A DNA stretch of 64,000 nt from Rhodobacteraceae bacterium M385 (GTDB lineage: Bacteria; Pseudomonadota; Alphaproteobacteria; Rhodobacterales; Rhodobacteraceae). The notes beneath the pieces are model-generated. The model was given only the letters and a program-made list of their open reading frames with translations. It had not been told where the DNA came from and did no database searches. The position numbers and the translations under genes are program-made. Shown piece after piece: positions 54,617-63,004 of this stretch (its first letter is position 1; every line of letters starts with the position of its first letter). The stretch is taken from contig CP081102.1 of assembly GCA_025141835.1 (NCBI GenBank), positions 744,001 to 808,000 on the forward strand. The letters are read 5' to 3'.

Positions 54617-57145
54617 ATGACCACCCCTCAGCCCTTCAAGACGAACGTGAAAGCCCTTGTTGTTGGCGGCGGGGCCGTTGGCACCTCGATCGCGTATCAT
54701 CTGGCGAAAGCGGGGTGGGATGATGTGGTGTTGCTGGAACGCGACGAGCTGACGTCAGGCTCTACCTGGCACGCGGCGGGGCTTTTGCCGCTGTTCAACA
54801 TGTCTTTCGCCACGACGCACATCCACGATTATTCGGTGAAATTTTATAAGGAGCTGGAGGCAGAGACCGGCCTTAACGCGGGCTTTGCGGTGGTGGGTAA
54901 CCTGCGTATGGCGCAAACGGACGAGCGGATGGACGAGTACATGCTCTATGCTTCCACCGCCGAAACCGTAGGTGTGCCGTTCGAATTTTTGACTCCTGAC
55001 GAGATCAAGCAACGCTGGCCCCTGATCCGCACCGATGACCTGAAAGGCGCCCTTTATCACGCTACCGACGGCTATATTAACCCTGCCGACGTCACCATGG
55101 CGATGGCCAAAGGGGCGCGGCAACGGGGCGTAGAGATCGTGCGCAAATGGCAAGCGGACGCGTTCCACTGGAACGGCTCGGCTTGGGAAGTGACGTGCAC
55201 GAAGATGATCGAGAAGGGCGGTAACCTTGTGCCCTCGGACGAGCAGATCGTCGTGACCGCCGAACATGTGGTCACCGCCTCGGGCAATCACGCGCAACGC
55301 ACTGCCCAGATGTTGGGGATCAAGATGCCTGCGATCCCAGTGGAGCATCAGTTTATCGTCATGGATCAAGACCCTGCGCTGGTCTCCTACCGGGCTGAGG
55401 GCCACGCCGAACACCCGGTTATCCGCGATGCCGATGCGCAAAGCTATGTGCGCGAAGAACGCGGCGGCTGGATTTTGGGCGTCTACGAGAAAGACGCGCC
55501 TGCCCGGTTTGAATACGGCGTACCCGATAGCTTCCGGGCGGACCTGTTCCCGCTGGCGCTTGACCGGATCGAAGACCAGTACATGGCGATGATCCACCGC
55601 ATTCCGACATGCGAGGAAAGCGGTCTGAAGGACGATTTTAACGGCCCGATTTGCTACACACCCGATGGCAACCCGCTGGTCGGGCCCGCGCCTCGGATGA
55701 AGAATATGTGGCTGGCTGAAGGGTTCAGCTTTGGCATCACGGCGGCGGGTGGCACAGGCTATTACCTTGCGCAGATGATGGTAGAGGGCGAAGCCGAGAT
55801 CGACATGGCCTCTCTCGATCCGCGCCGCTATGGCGATTGGATGACGACGGAATATGCGGCCCGTAAGAACGAGGAATGCTATGACCACGTCTACATTCTG
55901 CATCATCCGGATGAGGAACGCCCCGCCTGCCGCCCTCTGAAAACGGCACCCTCCTATGACCGGATGAAGGCCCGTGGCGCTCAGTTTGGCTGCGTGAACG
56001 GGTGGGAACGGCCCAATTACTTTGGCCCCTTGGATGCGCCTGACAGCTTTGACCACGACAGCCGCAGTTTCCGGCGCGGGGGCTGGTGGGAATATGCCAA
56101 GGCCGAGGCCGAGGCGGTGCGCAATGGTGTCGGGTTGATCGACGCCACCGCCTTCACCAAGCACAAGCTGCGCGGGCCGGGCGCGGCAGGGTTTCTGGAT
56201 TGGTTCACCACCAACAAGCTGCCCAAAGTGGGCCGCATCAACCTGACCTACGCGCTGACTGCGGCAGGCACGACCCGCACCGAATACACGATTGTTCGCC
56301 TGGCCGAGGATACGTTCTATCTGGTCAGCGCAGGCGCGTGGCAGGCCTATGACAGCGATTTCCTGGCACAAGCGATCAACGATAATGTGCATCGCTTTGG
56401 ACCGATGTGGCTGGATGATTGCACGGGCCAACATGGCGTTTTCGCGATTGCGGGGCCGAAATCCCGTGACGTGCTGCAAGAGCTGGTTTGCGATGCGGAC
56501 CCGGCCTCGGCCCTGTCCAACAAGCGCTTCCCTTGGCTGTCGGCCCGCAAGCTGGAGCTGAAGATGTGCCCCGTCAACGCAATCCGCGTCGCTTATACCG
56601 GTGAGTTGGGGTGGGAGCTGCACCACCCGATGGAGATGCAGAACTACCTGTTCGATCAGCTGATGGCGGCGGGCGAAAAGCACGGGCTGAAGCTGGTGGG
56701 CGCAAGGGCGCAAAACTGGCTACGTCAGGAAAAAAGCTACCGGGCGTTCGGAACCGAACTGGGCCGGGATGCTACACCACTAGAGGCGGGGTTGGACCGG
56801 TTCGTAGACCTGAGCAAAGACTTCCACGGAAAAGAGGCGATGGAGGCCAAGGGCATCCGTTCCAAATGCGTGACGGTTCTAATCGACGGCCCCGCTGACG
56901 CAGACCCATGGGGCCGAGAGGCGCTGGTGGTAGACGGTGAAAAGGTCGGGCGCTTGACCTCGGGCGGGTACTCCGTGGCCTTCGGCAAACAGATCGGCAT
57001 GGGCTACGTGCGCCCCGATCTGGCCGAGGTCGGCACCAAGCTACAGGTGCGCATGTTCCGGCAGTTGTTCGACGCCGAGGTGGTGGAAGACAGCCCCTAC
57101 GACCCCAGCAACACCACGATCCGGGTCAACGCGCCGGGGTTTTGA
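54617..57145 (+). CDS. Dimethylglycine/sarcosine dehydrogenase-type FAD oxidoreductase fused to GcvT domain
   Basis: An 842-residue DMGDH/SDH-like enzyme. The N-terminal DAO domain starts with VVGGGAVGTSIAYHL, has the SGSTWHAAGLLP flavin-attachment-like region, and GFSFGITAAGGTGY near 380. The C-terminal half is a GcvT/aminomethyltransferase domain (NLTYALTAAGTTRTEYTI, SYRAFGTELGRDATPLEAGL, GGYSVAFGKQIGMGYV). Family enzymes demethylate N-methylated glycines and pass the one-carbon unit to tetrahydrofolate. ATG 54617 has GGAG eight bases upstream. The preceding IclR gene is a likely regulator. The exact methylamine substrate is not determined. Confidence 0.92.
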   Translation: MTTPQPFKTNVKALVVGGGAVGTSIAYHLAKAGWDDVVLLERDELTSGSTWHAAGLLPLFNMSFATTHIHDYSVKFYKELEAETGLNAGFAVVGNLRMAQTDERMDEYMLYASTAETVGVPFEFLTPDEIKQRWPLIRTDDLKGALYHATDGYINPADVTMAMAKGARQRGVEIVRKWQADAFHWNGSAWEVTCTKMIEKGGNLVPSDEQIVVTAEHVVTASGNHAQRTAQMLGIKMPAIPVEHQFIVMDQDPALVSYRAEGHAEHPVIRDADAQSYVREERGGWILGVYEKDAPARFEYGVPDSFRADLFPLALDRIEDQYMAMIHRIPTCEESGLKDDFNGPICYTPDGNPLVGPAPRMKNMWLAEGFSFGITAAGGTGYYLAQMMVEGEAEIDMASLDPRRYGDWMTTEYAARKNEECYDHVYILHHPDEERPACRPLKTAPSYDRMKARGAQFGCVNGWERPNYFGPLDAPDSFDHDSRSFRRGGWWEYAKAEAEAVRNGVGLIDATAFTKHKLRGPGAAGFLDWFTTNKLPKVGRINLTYALTAAGTTRTEYTIVRLAEDTFYLVSAGAWQAYDSDFLAQAINDNVHRFGPMWLDDCTGQHGVFAIAGPKSRDVLQELVCDADPASALSNKRFPWLSARKLELKMCPVNAIRVAYTGELGWELHHPMEMQNYLFDQLMAAGEKHGLKLVGARAQNWLRQEKSYRAFGTELGRDATPLEAGLDRFVDLSKDFHGKEAMEAKGIRSKCVTVLIDGPADADPWGREALVVDGEKVGRLTSGGYSVAFGKQIGMGYVRPDLAEVGTKLQVRMFRQLFDAEVVEDSPYDPSNTTIRVNAPGF

Positions 57146-57166
57146 TTAACCGGCGGGGGAGACGCT

Positions 57167-57201
57167 GGCTCGCTGTTTTCGCAAGGCAAAAACCGCGAGC
57201 C
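57167..57201. terminator. Imperfect stem-loop after the DMGDH-type gene
   Basis: GGCTCGC (57167-57173) pairs with GCGAGCC (57195-57201), and inside it TTTT can pair with AAAA. It lies 22 bases past the stop of the dehydrogenase gene. There is no U-tract on the plus strand. A second hairpin, GGGCGG-GTTA-CCGCCC, follows near 57238. Confidence 0.4.
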
Positions 57202-57267
57202 TCGCCCCTCCCGCCGCCCCGTAGTAGCGCTGCGAGGAGGGCGGGTTACCGCCCGAGGAGGGGCGCG

Positions 57268-57732
57268 TTACTGGTTCATCAAGCGACCCATGATGTTGGG
57301 GTCCATCATTGCTTGCATCAGCCCGCTTTCCTGCATGCGGCGCATGGCGATTTCTGCGGTGCCACAGGACTGCCCGGTGCGCATGGCGAAGTCTGGGTTG
57401 ATTGGAACGGGCGTGGCGGTTGCCATCTGTTCGATCGAGGTAATCTGAACCGTGGCAAACACGTCCATTTCGTCGAGGTAGCTGCTGACAGCCGCATCGC
57501 CACCTTCGGCACGGATCGCGTCCAGTGTGCATGCCGCTGCGCTGCGCATTTCGGTGTCCCATGCCCAATCTGGCATGGCGGCGGCCATTTCTGGTACGCG
57601 AGAGGTCAGGAAAGTCTCCATGTTCTCGCTCGCCGCAAGGGTTGCGATCTCTAGGCGCTCAACCTCGGATTGCGCAAAGGCGGCGGGGGCGGCAAGCAGG
57701 GTCAAGCCTGCTGCAAAGGCTATGTGTTTCAT
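57268..57732 (-). CDS. Small exported protein, member 1 of a three-paralogue family
   Basis: A 154-residue protein with signal peptide (cleavage after AAFAQ) and a mature domain starting SEVERLE. Two cysteines, in AACTLDA and QSCGTAE contexts, are shared in position with the other two paralogues, as is the closing MRRMQESGLMQAMM. The fold and function are unknown. It is the only one of the three not in the 60.0-61.6 kb operon. It is followed on the minus strand by the end of the dehydrogenase region and stands as a single gene. Confidence 0.82.
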   Translation of the reverse strand: MKHIAFAAGLTLLAAPAAFAQSEVERLEIATLAASENMETFLTSRVPEMAAAMPDWAWDTEMRSAAACTLDAIRAEGGDAAVSSYLDEMDVFATVQITSIEQMATATPVPINPDFAMRTGQSCGTAEIAMRRMQESGLMQAMMDPNIMGRLMNQ

Positions 57733-57798
57733 GAGTTTATGTCCGTTGATGAAGAGTTTCCCGCGCCACCATGAGGGTCGCGCGGGCATCTGCCAAGG

Positions 57799-57995
57799 TC
57801 AGGAAAACCCTGAGGTATGGAGCAGCGAACCTTCGCTGTAATCCGTCTGCCCCATAAGGACCGTTGAATAGGTCGCAAGTCGGGCGAGGTAATCGTCCAC
57901 GATTGCGCCTTGGTGGGGAAGGCGGAAACAACCGAATTGGGGCCCGCAATGAAGCCGTCGGCCGAGACGGACACGTCATAGATGATAGGTTGCAT
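57799..57995 (-). pseudogene. Frameshifted, truncated DHFR-like (RibD C-terminal domain) gene remnant
   Basis: From ATG 57995 the minus strand reads MQPIIYDVSVSADGFIAGPN, the typical start of bacterial dihydrofolate-reductase-like (RibD_C) proteins. After about 30 codons the family reading continues in another frame as IVDDYLARLATYSTVLMG, and a stop comes at 57799 soon after. The rest of the roughly 180-residue protein is missing. It is therefore a decayed gene; a family search of the joined frames would confirm it. It lies between the small exported protein and the patatin gene. Confidence 0.7.
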
Positions 57996-58025
57996 GAAAA
58001 TGCACCGAGATAAGATCGCCAAGGG

Positions 58026-58045
58026 CCCGCACTTCCGCGTGCGGG
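58026..58045. terminator. Stem-loop between pseudogene and patatin gene
   Basis: CCCGCAC (58026-58032) pairs with GTGCGGG (58039-58045) around TTCCGC. It lies beyond the stop of the minus-strand patatin gene. It has no strong U-run in that direction. Confidence 0.35.
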
Positions 58046-58121
58046 TGTCTTAGGCTGTCTTGATTATCGGCAGGGTCCCTCCGGGTTGCCCGAAAAGCAG
58101 CAGCACAATTTGGTCGCCTGT

Positions 58122-59930
58122 CTAGTCGCGGCCCGTCGCGGCTGTGCGTAGGGCGGCCATCAGCGCATCGCCCTGTGCGTCACGTTCGTTAAACTCTTCC
58201 AACGCGTGCTTGTAGGCCATCTCGTAGAATAGCTTGTGTTGGCCCCATGCAAGGAAGCCCGCGCCCTTTAGGCCGGGGGGGCGGATCATCAGGTCGGACG
58301 CAGGGTTCAGGGCGTTCAGCATGTCGGACTGGCCCACCAAAAGGGACCGCATGACCGTAGAGATCACGCCGGGTACACGTGTGCTGGTTTTGGCGAATGG
58401 GTTGACCGTTTGGCGCAGCAATTGGCCGCGACCGGGCAGGCTGGCGTAGTCCACATGGACCGTTTTGTTTGTGGCTCGTTGGACATTCACCACAACATTG
58501 GGGCCAGACTTCAGCCCATGCATGGTGCGGAATGGCATGTTGTCTATGCAACCGCCATCGACCAGCATCCGCCCATCGCTGGTGAAGAAGGGCGGCAGAA
58601 CGCCGGGAATGGCGGAAGAGGCGCGGATTGCCTCCCACAGGGGGCCACGGGTGATGACCGTCTTGCGCATCTCAGACAGGTCCGCGGCCACAGCGTAATA
58701 GGGCAGCCATAGGTCTTCAATCGGTTCCGAACCGAAGTGCTCCTGCAACGCGCCGTCCAGCACCTTGTGATCGAGGAAGGCAAACTTGGGCACGGTGATT
58801 TTGCGCATCGCGCCAGAGCGCACGAAAATCTGCTCCACCCTCGGGCCGATTTCTTCGGCAGGCACACCAAGGGCAATCGCGCCGCCCATGGCGGAGCCGA
58901 CAGACGTGCCGCCCACAATGTCCACGGGCAGGCCCATTTCGCCCATGGCGCGGTAGACCCCCACATGGGCCACCCCGAAGGCACCGCCGCCCGACAGGAC
59001 AAGGCCCACGGCGTTGCCCGACAGGAACCGGCCAAGGCGCGCGATGTCGGCATCGCCGCCGGTCAGCGCCACATGGTGATGCAGGAACACGGGACGAGAA
59101 TCGAGCCAGCGCCCGGTGCCCGCAGCCTTCTGCATCCGGTGCGGATGCAAAAGCACAAGGCGACGTTGACTTTCGGGCAGGATTTGAAGGGCGAAGGCCT
59201 CCAGCTCGGACGGTTCTTGATAGTTGATCGCCTGCGCCACGATCACCGCTTGGTCCGCTTGCTTCAACGCGGCCCGCGACCAGTCGCCATCCACGGCGTT
59301 GGCCACGAACAGCACGATCTGTGCGCCCTGTTCTTGGGCGTTTAGCCAAGCAATGGAGTCGGGCGCAGAGGGATCTGCGCGCTCGCCCATAGCCTCTTTG
59401 AACGCGGTCTCTGTTACGAGGGCTACGGTATGATGGGCTTCAATCGCGCGGGTCAAATCCGGCACGAAGCGCTCGGGCAGGGGGGCATTGGCTGCGGGCA
59501 GGATGCAGAATGTGCGCGCAGGCGGACGGCCCGGATCAGGGGTCACGCGGGCCGATGTTTTGTCCAGACGTTGGGCCAATTCGGCGGCCATGGCTTGGGG
59601 CAGGCCGTCAACCTCGGAACAAAGGGCGTCATAGGCCGCACGGTCGATCCGGTAGACGATGCTGTCACGGGCCGCGACGACATCGGCGGTACGCGCCGAT
59701 CCGGTCAGGAAGGCGATCTCTCCGATCACCGTTCCGGCGCCGATCTCGGCCAAGTCCACGCCGTCACGCTCCACCCGGAACCGGCCCGAGAATACGAGGT
59801 ACATCGCCTCGGCGGGCGTTCCAGCGGTGATCAGCTTGTGGCCACGTTCAACGGGCGTCTGGGACAGCCGCGCAAAGGCGGGCCCTTGCAGGAGGTTGAA
59901 CAAGCCTTCGGGCGCAAAGTCGCTTTGCAT
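58122..59930 (-). CDS. Patatin-like phospholipase with N-terminal cyclic-nucleotide-binding domain
   Basis: A 602-residue protein of the neuropathy-target-esterase type. Residues 1-130 form a cNMP-binding domain (GRFRVERDGVDLAEIGAGTVIGE, TGSARTADVVA). From about residue 300 the patatin domain has the oxyanion loop VLSGGGAFGVAHVG, nucleophile GTSVGSA and the DGG dyad in MLVDGGCIDNMP. It would hydrolyse membrane lysophospholipid or triglyceride, modulated by a cyclic nucleotide. ATG 59930 is preferred over a preceding TTG. It is a single gene; flanking genes are unrelated. Confidence 0.9.
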   Translation of the reverse strand: MQSDFAPEGLFNLLQGPAFARLSQTPVERGHKLITAGTPAEAMYLVFSGRFRVERDGVDLAEIGAGTVIGEIAFLTGSARTADVVAARDSIVYRIDRAAYDALCSEVDGLPQAMAAELAQRLDKTSARVTPDPGRPPARTFCILPAANAPLPERFVPDLTRAIEAHHTVALVTETAFKEAMGERADPSAPDSIAWLNAQEQGAQIVLFVANAVDGDWSRAALKQADQAVIVAQAINYQEPSELEAFALQILPESQRRLVLLHPHRMQKAAGTGRWLDSRPVFLHHHVALTGGDADIARLGRFLSGNAVGLVLSGGGAFGVAHVGVYRAMGEMGLPVDIVGGTSVGSAMGGAIALGVPAEEIGPRVEQIFVRSGAMRKITVPKFAFLDHKVLDGALQEHFGSEPIEDLWLPYYAVAADLSEMRKTVITRGPLWEAIRASSAIPGVLPPFFTSDGRMLVDGGCIDNMPFRTMHGLKSGPNVVVNVQRATNKTVHVDYASLPGRGQLLRQTVNPFAKTSTRVPGVISTVMRSLLVGQSDMLNALNPASDLMIRPPGLKGAGFLAWGQHKLFYEMAYKHALEEFNERDAQGDALMAALRTAATGRD

Positions 59931-60030
59931 CAATTGTCTTTCTGATCGTCTTATCGGTGCCGGCCAATCCCAAGGAGGCCATGAATTAAACGATAATAAA
60001 CACCGGATTAGGCGAAAGCGAAATGTTTCG

Positions 60031-60678
60031 TTACGTAAGGTCGCCTTGGTTAGGGTTTATGGCGCTCAAGAGCAAGTTGTTGGCGGGCATATCTTGCGGC
60101 GCGTTGGGTGTCAGGCCGGCATTTGCCCATGCGTCCAGCACCCAACGGACATCCTTGTACCCAGCGCCGGGGTTCTCGGTGCGGATGCGGGCGTCAAACT
60201 CGGCATCTCCGTCAGAGGTGGTCTTTCCGTCGCGAAGGAAAGGGCCGTAGACCACAACACGCCCGCCGGGGCATAGGGCGTTTGCCATCTCGGACAGGCA
60301 AGTTGCGGCGGCGGTATCGGGGATCAGGTGCAGCAGATTGGCCAGAAAGATCAGGTCAAAAGGGTCGTGCTGCTGCGACCAGCCCGTCGCACTGGCATCG
60401 AGCGCAATGGGGGCCGCGATGTTGGTGGAATGCTCGGCTTTAATCCAAGCCGCGATAGACGCTCGTCGTGTTTCATCGGGATCTGAAGGCTGCCAATGAA
60501 GGTCGGGTAGGGCTTTGGCAAAACCGATCACATGCTGCCCGGTGCCCGAGGCGATTTCCAGTGCCCGGCCCGTCGGCGGAGCCAGATGCCTTAGGACGTC
60601 GGTGATCGCATCCCGGTTGCGCAGGGCGTAGGGGGCGCTAAGGCGTCCATCGGTGTAGGTGGGCGATGGGTCTGTCAC
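60031..60678 (-). CDS. DUF938-family SAM-dependent methyltransferase-like protein
   Basis: A 215-residue class I methyltransferase-fold protein of the DUF938 family: SAPYALRNRDAITDVL at the start, GRALEIASGTGQHVIGFA as the SAM-binding motif I, then LIFLANLLHLIPD and VVYGPFLRDGKTTS, DARIRTENPGAGYKDVRWV. The start is GTG 60678, overlapping the stop of the upstream small exported protein gene (GTGA). The family has no proven substrate. The operon is small exported protein 3, small exported protein 2, this gene. Confidence 0.87.
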   Translation of the reverse strand: MTDPSPTYTDGRLSAPYALRNRDAITDVLRHLAPPTGRALEIASGTGQHVIGFAKALPDLHWQPSDPDETRRASIAAWIKAEHSTNIAAPIALDASATGWSQQHDPFDLIFLANLLHLIPDTAAATCLSEMANALCPGGRVVVYGPFLRDGKTTSDGDAEFDARIRTENPGAGYKDVRWVLDAWANAGLTPNAPQDMPANNLLLSAINPNQGDLT

Positions 60679-61127
60679 TGGTCGGCCTGCATCAAGATTT
60701 GCAACGCGCCGGTCGATGACAGATGGGCCATAAAGGCGTCCACTGTATTGCATCCCATAACGATGGCTGTGGTCTCGTCATCGTTGACCCCTTCAAGGCG
60801 CACCACATTGGCGCTGCCCGCCAGAACTTCTGCGGGGGTGAGCGTGGCCAGAAGCGCCTCCATCTCGGTGACCATTTGCGTCACGGCTGCGTCGCCTGCG
60901 AGATCCACGAAGTCATCAAACATGCAGCTATAGGCGGCGTGCAGATCGTCGGACAATTCAGCCGAGGGCATGTGCCCCTCCAGCGCCGGAGTTTGGGCGA
61001 CCATGGCCTCAAACGTCATGGCATTCATGGTGACAGTCACGGCCTCGTACCGCTCAAACGTGGATTGCGCCTGAGCGGGGAGGGCGCTGACAGCAAGGGC
61101 CAGCGCAAGGGGGATTGTGCGGATCAC
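60675..61127 (-). CDS. Small exported protein, member 2 of the three-paralogue family
   Basis: A 150-residue protein with signal peptide (TIPLALALAVSALPAQAQ) and mature start STFERYE. The two family cysteines lie in YSCMFDD and MGCNTVD, and the closing region reads HLSSTGALQILM. The start is GTG 61127, overlapping the stop of member 3 (GTGA). It belongs to the same operon as members 3 and the DUF938 gene. The function is unknown. Confidence 0.85.
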   Translation of the reverse strand: MIRTIPLALALAVSALPAQAQSTFERYEAVTVTMNAMTFEAMVAQTPALEGHMPSAELSDDLHAAYSCMFDDFVDLAGDAAVTQMVTEMEALLATLTPAEVLAGSANVVRLEGVNDDETTAIVMGCNTVDAFMAHLSSTGALQILMQADQ

Positions 61128-61579
61128 TGGCTTTGCAGGGCCTGCATCGCGCCAGATTCGGCAAGGCGCTGCATCTGCAACTCGAGCAGGCCGCATTCGG
61201 TGTTGATCTGCTGCACCTGAGCCGCGGTCAGCCCTTCGGGCACACCCGCGCTGAACGTTCCGTCCAGAAGGTCGGCAGGGCGGGCGGCGGCGATGGCGGT
61301 TTCAAACTCGGTCAGCATCGCGTCAACGCCTGCCTCGCCCACGGCATCTTCATAGTCACGCAAAGCGCAACGCCCGGCGCGGCGTTCCGGGCGGCCCCAT
61401 TCGGCAGAGGGAAGAATGCCTTGAAGAACGGGGTACTGGCTTGCCAGCCCTTGATAGGTGAGCGTCGTCATCTGTTCGCTCAACGCCTCAAAACGCTCAA
61501 GATGGGTTTGAGCCGAGGCCGCAACGGGCAGGGTCAGAAGCGCAGCAGTAAGGCCTGCACGCAGGAAGGGGAAATGCAT
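61124..61579 (-). CDS. Small exported protein, member 3 of the three-paralogue family
   Basis: A 151-residue protein with signal peptide (LTAALLTLPVAASAQ) and mature start THLERFEALSEQM. The family cysteines lie in AGRCALRD and NTECGLLE, and the closing region reads QRLAESGAMQALQ. ATG 61579 has GGAG upstream. It is the first gene of the operon. All three proteins share length, signal peptide, ER-E opening, cysteine spacing and ending, so they derive from duplications. Confidence 0.85.
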   Translation of the reverse strand: MHFPFLRAGLTAALLTLPVAASAQTHLERFEALSEQMTTLTYQGLASQYPVLQGILPSAEWGRPERRAGRCALRDYEDAVGEAGVDAMLTEFETAIAAARPADLLDGTFSAGVPEGLTAAQVQQINTECGLLELQMQRLAESGAMQALQSQ

Positions 61580-61745
61580 TGGGGTCTCCGGTCTTTGGTT
61601 GGCCGATGAAAGCTTTGCCACAAAGAATAGGTCTGATTGGGGCGAGTTCCAAGTTCCGGGTTTCCCCACCTTGGCGGAAACTTGCGCGGGCTTTGGGTGA
61701 TTTCCTTCGCAAAGTCCAAGTTTTGTTGCGCAAGCGGTGTCCTGT

Positions 61746-62828
61746 TTAATTTAACTGAAGCCGCGATGGAGAGAGCGCTTTGACAACCGACGCGTCAAGA
61801 ACAGGGGTTTTGCCAGCGACCAGATCGGCGAGAAGCTGGCTGGCGGCAGGGGCCGTTTGGAACCCATAGCCGCCCTGTCCGGCGGACCAAAGGAAGCTGG
61901 GTTCAGCGGCATCGGGGCCAATGACAAGGCAGCGATCCGGCGCGAAGGTGCGCAAGCCCGCCCAGGTGCTGGTGACGCGGGTGACTTCCTCGGTCACGAA
62001 GGGTTGGTAGCGGGCGATGCCTTCGGCCAGCACCATATCATCGGCATAGGCATCATGGGGTGTGGTGGGGTCTTCTTCCGCCGGAGAGACCAACCACGCG
62101 CCTGCATCGGGCTTGGCGTACCAGGTTTCGCCTGCGCCGATCAGCATGGGCCAGCCGCTGACATCGTGGCCGCCGGGCGCAGGCATGCGTGCCATGGAGC
62201 GCCGCAGAGGGGTAAGGCCAAGGGGCGTGATGCCGGCCATCTTGGCGATTTCATCGGCCCAAGCGCCTGCGGCGTTGACGAGGTGGCGGGCGTGGAGCGT
62301 TTGGGTGTTGGTGGTGACAGCCCACCCGGTGTCCGTGCGGTCAATGGCGGTTACGGTTTGAGAGGTTTGGACCGAGCCGTTGACACGGATCATTCTGGCG
62401 AAGTGCTGCACCATGCGATCGGTGTCGATGTCCCAAGCCGCTGTGTGATGGGCGGCGCGGGTGACATGGGCGGGGTCGAGAATGGGGATGAGGGATTGGG
62501 CCTCGGGGATCGTGATTTCGGCCAGATCCATCGTGGCGATGTCATGGGCAAGGGTTGCCTCCTCCCCCGGTCCGGCCAGCATCAAGAGGCCACGGGGCGA
62601 GAGCAATCCTCCATCGAGCGTGTTGTGATCGTCGGCGGAGGCATGGTTGAGGGCGACGGTCACGGGGTGGCCGTAGTTGGCCTCAAACAGCGCCGCTGAG
62701 CGGCCCGAGGCGTGATAGGCCAGCGCCGGTTCGGTTTCCAGAAGGCAGGTGGTGCCAAGTGCAGAGAGCCGAGCCCCGGCAGAGGTGCCAGCGATTCCGC
62801 CGCCGATGATGAGGAAGTCATAGGTCAT
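61746..62828 (-). CDS. FAD-dependent D-amino-acid/glycine oxidase-type oxidoreductase (DAO family)
   Basis: A 360-residue flavoprotein: DFLIIGGGIAGTSAGARL FAD motif, ASGRSAALFEANYG near residue 40, VNAAGAWADEIAKMAGI near 185, and the C-terminal LWSAGQGGYGFQTAPAASQLL. It resembles the DAO-family proteins that oxidise N-methyl or D-amino acids; many lack a known substrate. It is next to a BMP-type nucleoside binding protein and an unlinked DMGDH-like enzyme a few kb away. Confidence 0.88.
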   Translation of the reverse strand: MTYDFLIIGGGIAGTSAGARLSALGTTCLLETEPALAYHASGRSAALFEANYGHPVTVALNHASADDHNTLDGGLLSPRGLLMLAGPGEEATLAHDIATMDLAEITIPEAQSLIPILDPAHVTRAAHHTAAWDIDTDRMVQHFARMIRVNGSVQTSQTVTAIDRTDTGWAVTTNTQTLHARHLVNAAGAWADEIAKMAGITPLGLTPLRRSMARMPAPGGHDVSGWPMLIGAGETWYAKPDAGAWLVSPAEEDPTTPHDAYADDMVLAEGIARYQPFVTEEVTRVTSTWAGLRTFAPDRCLVIGPDAAEPSFLWSAGQGGYGFQTAPAASQLLADLVAGKTPVLDASVVKALSPSRLQLN

Positions 62829-62954
62829 GGGATAGGCGTGACATGGGGGAGGTGCTTGGACAAGGGGGTGTGATGATTTGGAGGGATGAGGGTCTCGAGG
62901 GGGCGGGATTGAGTTGTATTTGCCAAGATGAAGCAGGAGCGGTGCGCGACACAG

Positions 62955-62982
62955 AAAGGCCCGCCGGGTGGGGCGGGCCTTT
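62955..62982 (-). terminator. Intrinsic-terminator-like hairpin after the BMP-family gene
   Basis: AAAGGCCCGCC (62955-62965) pairs with GGCGGGCCTTT (62972-62982) around CGGGTG. It lies 22 bases beyond the stop at 63005 and is followed on the minus strand by TTTCTGT. Confidence 0.75.
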
Positions 62983-63004
62983 CGTTATTTTGATTGGTGA
63001 CGGA

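Noticed and set aside
54755..56713. 652-residue minus-strand frame opposite the DMGDH-type gene
   Set aside because: The composition is that of a shadow frame (Arg, His, Gln, Pro rich, no motif), and the plus-strand protein is clearly conserved.
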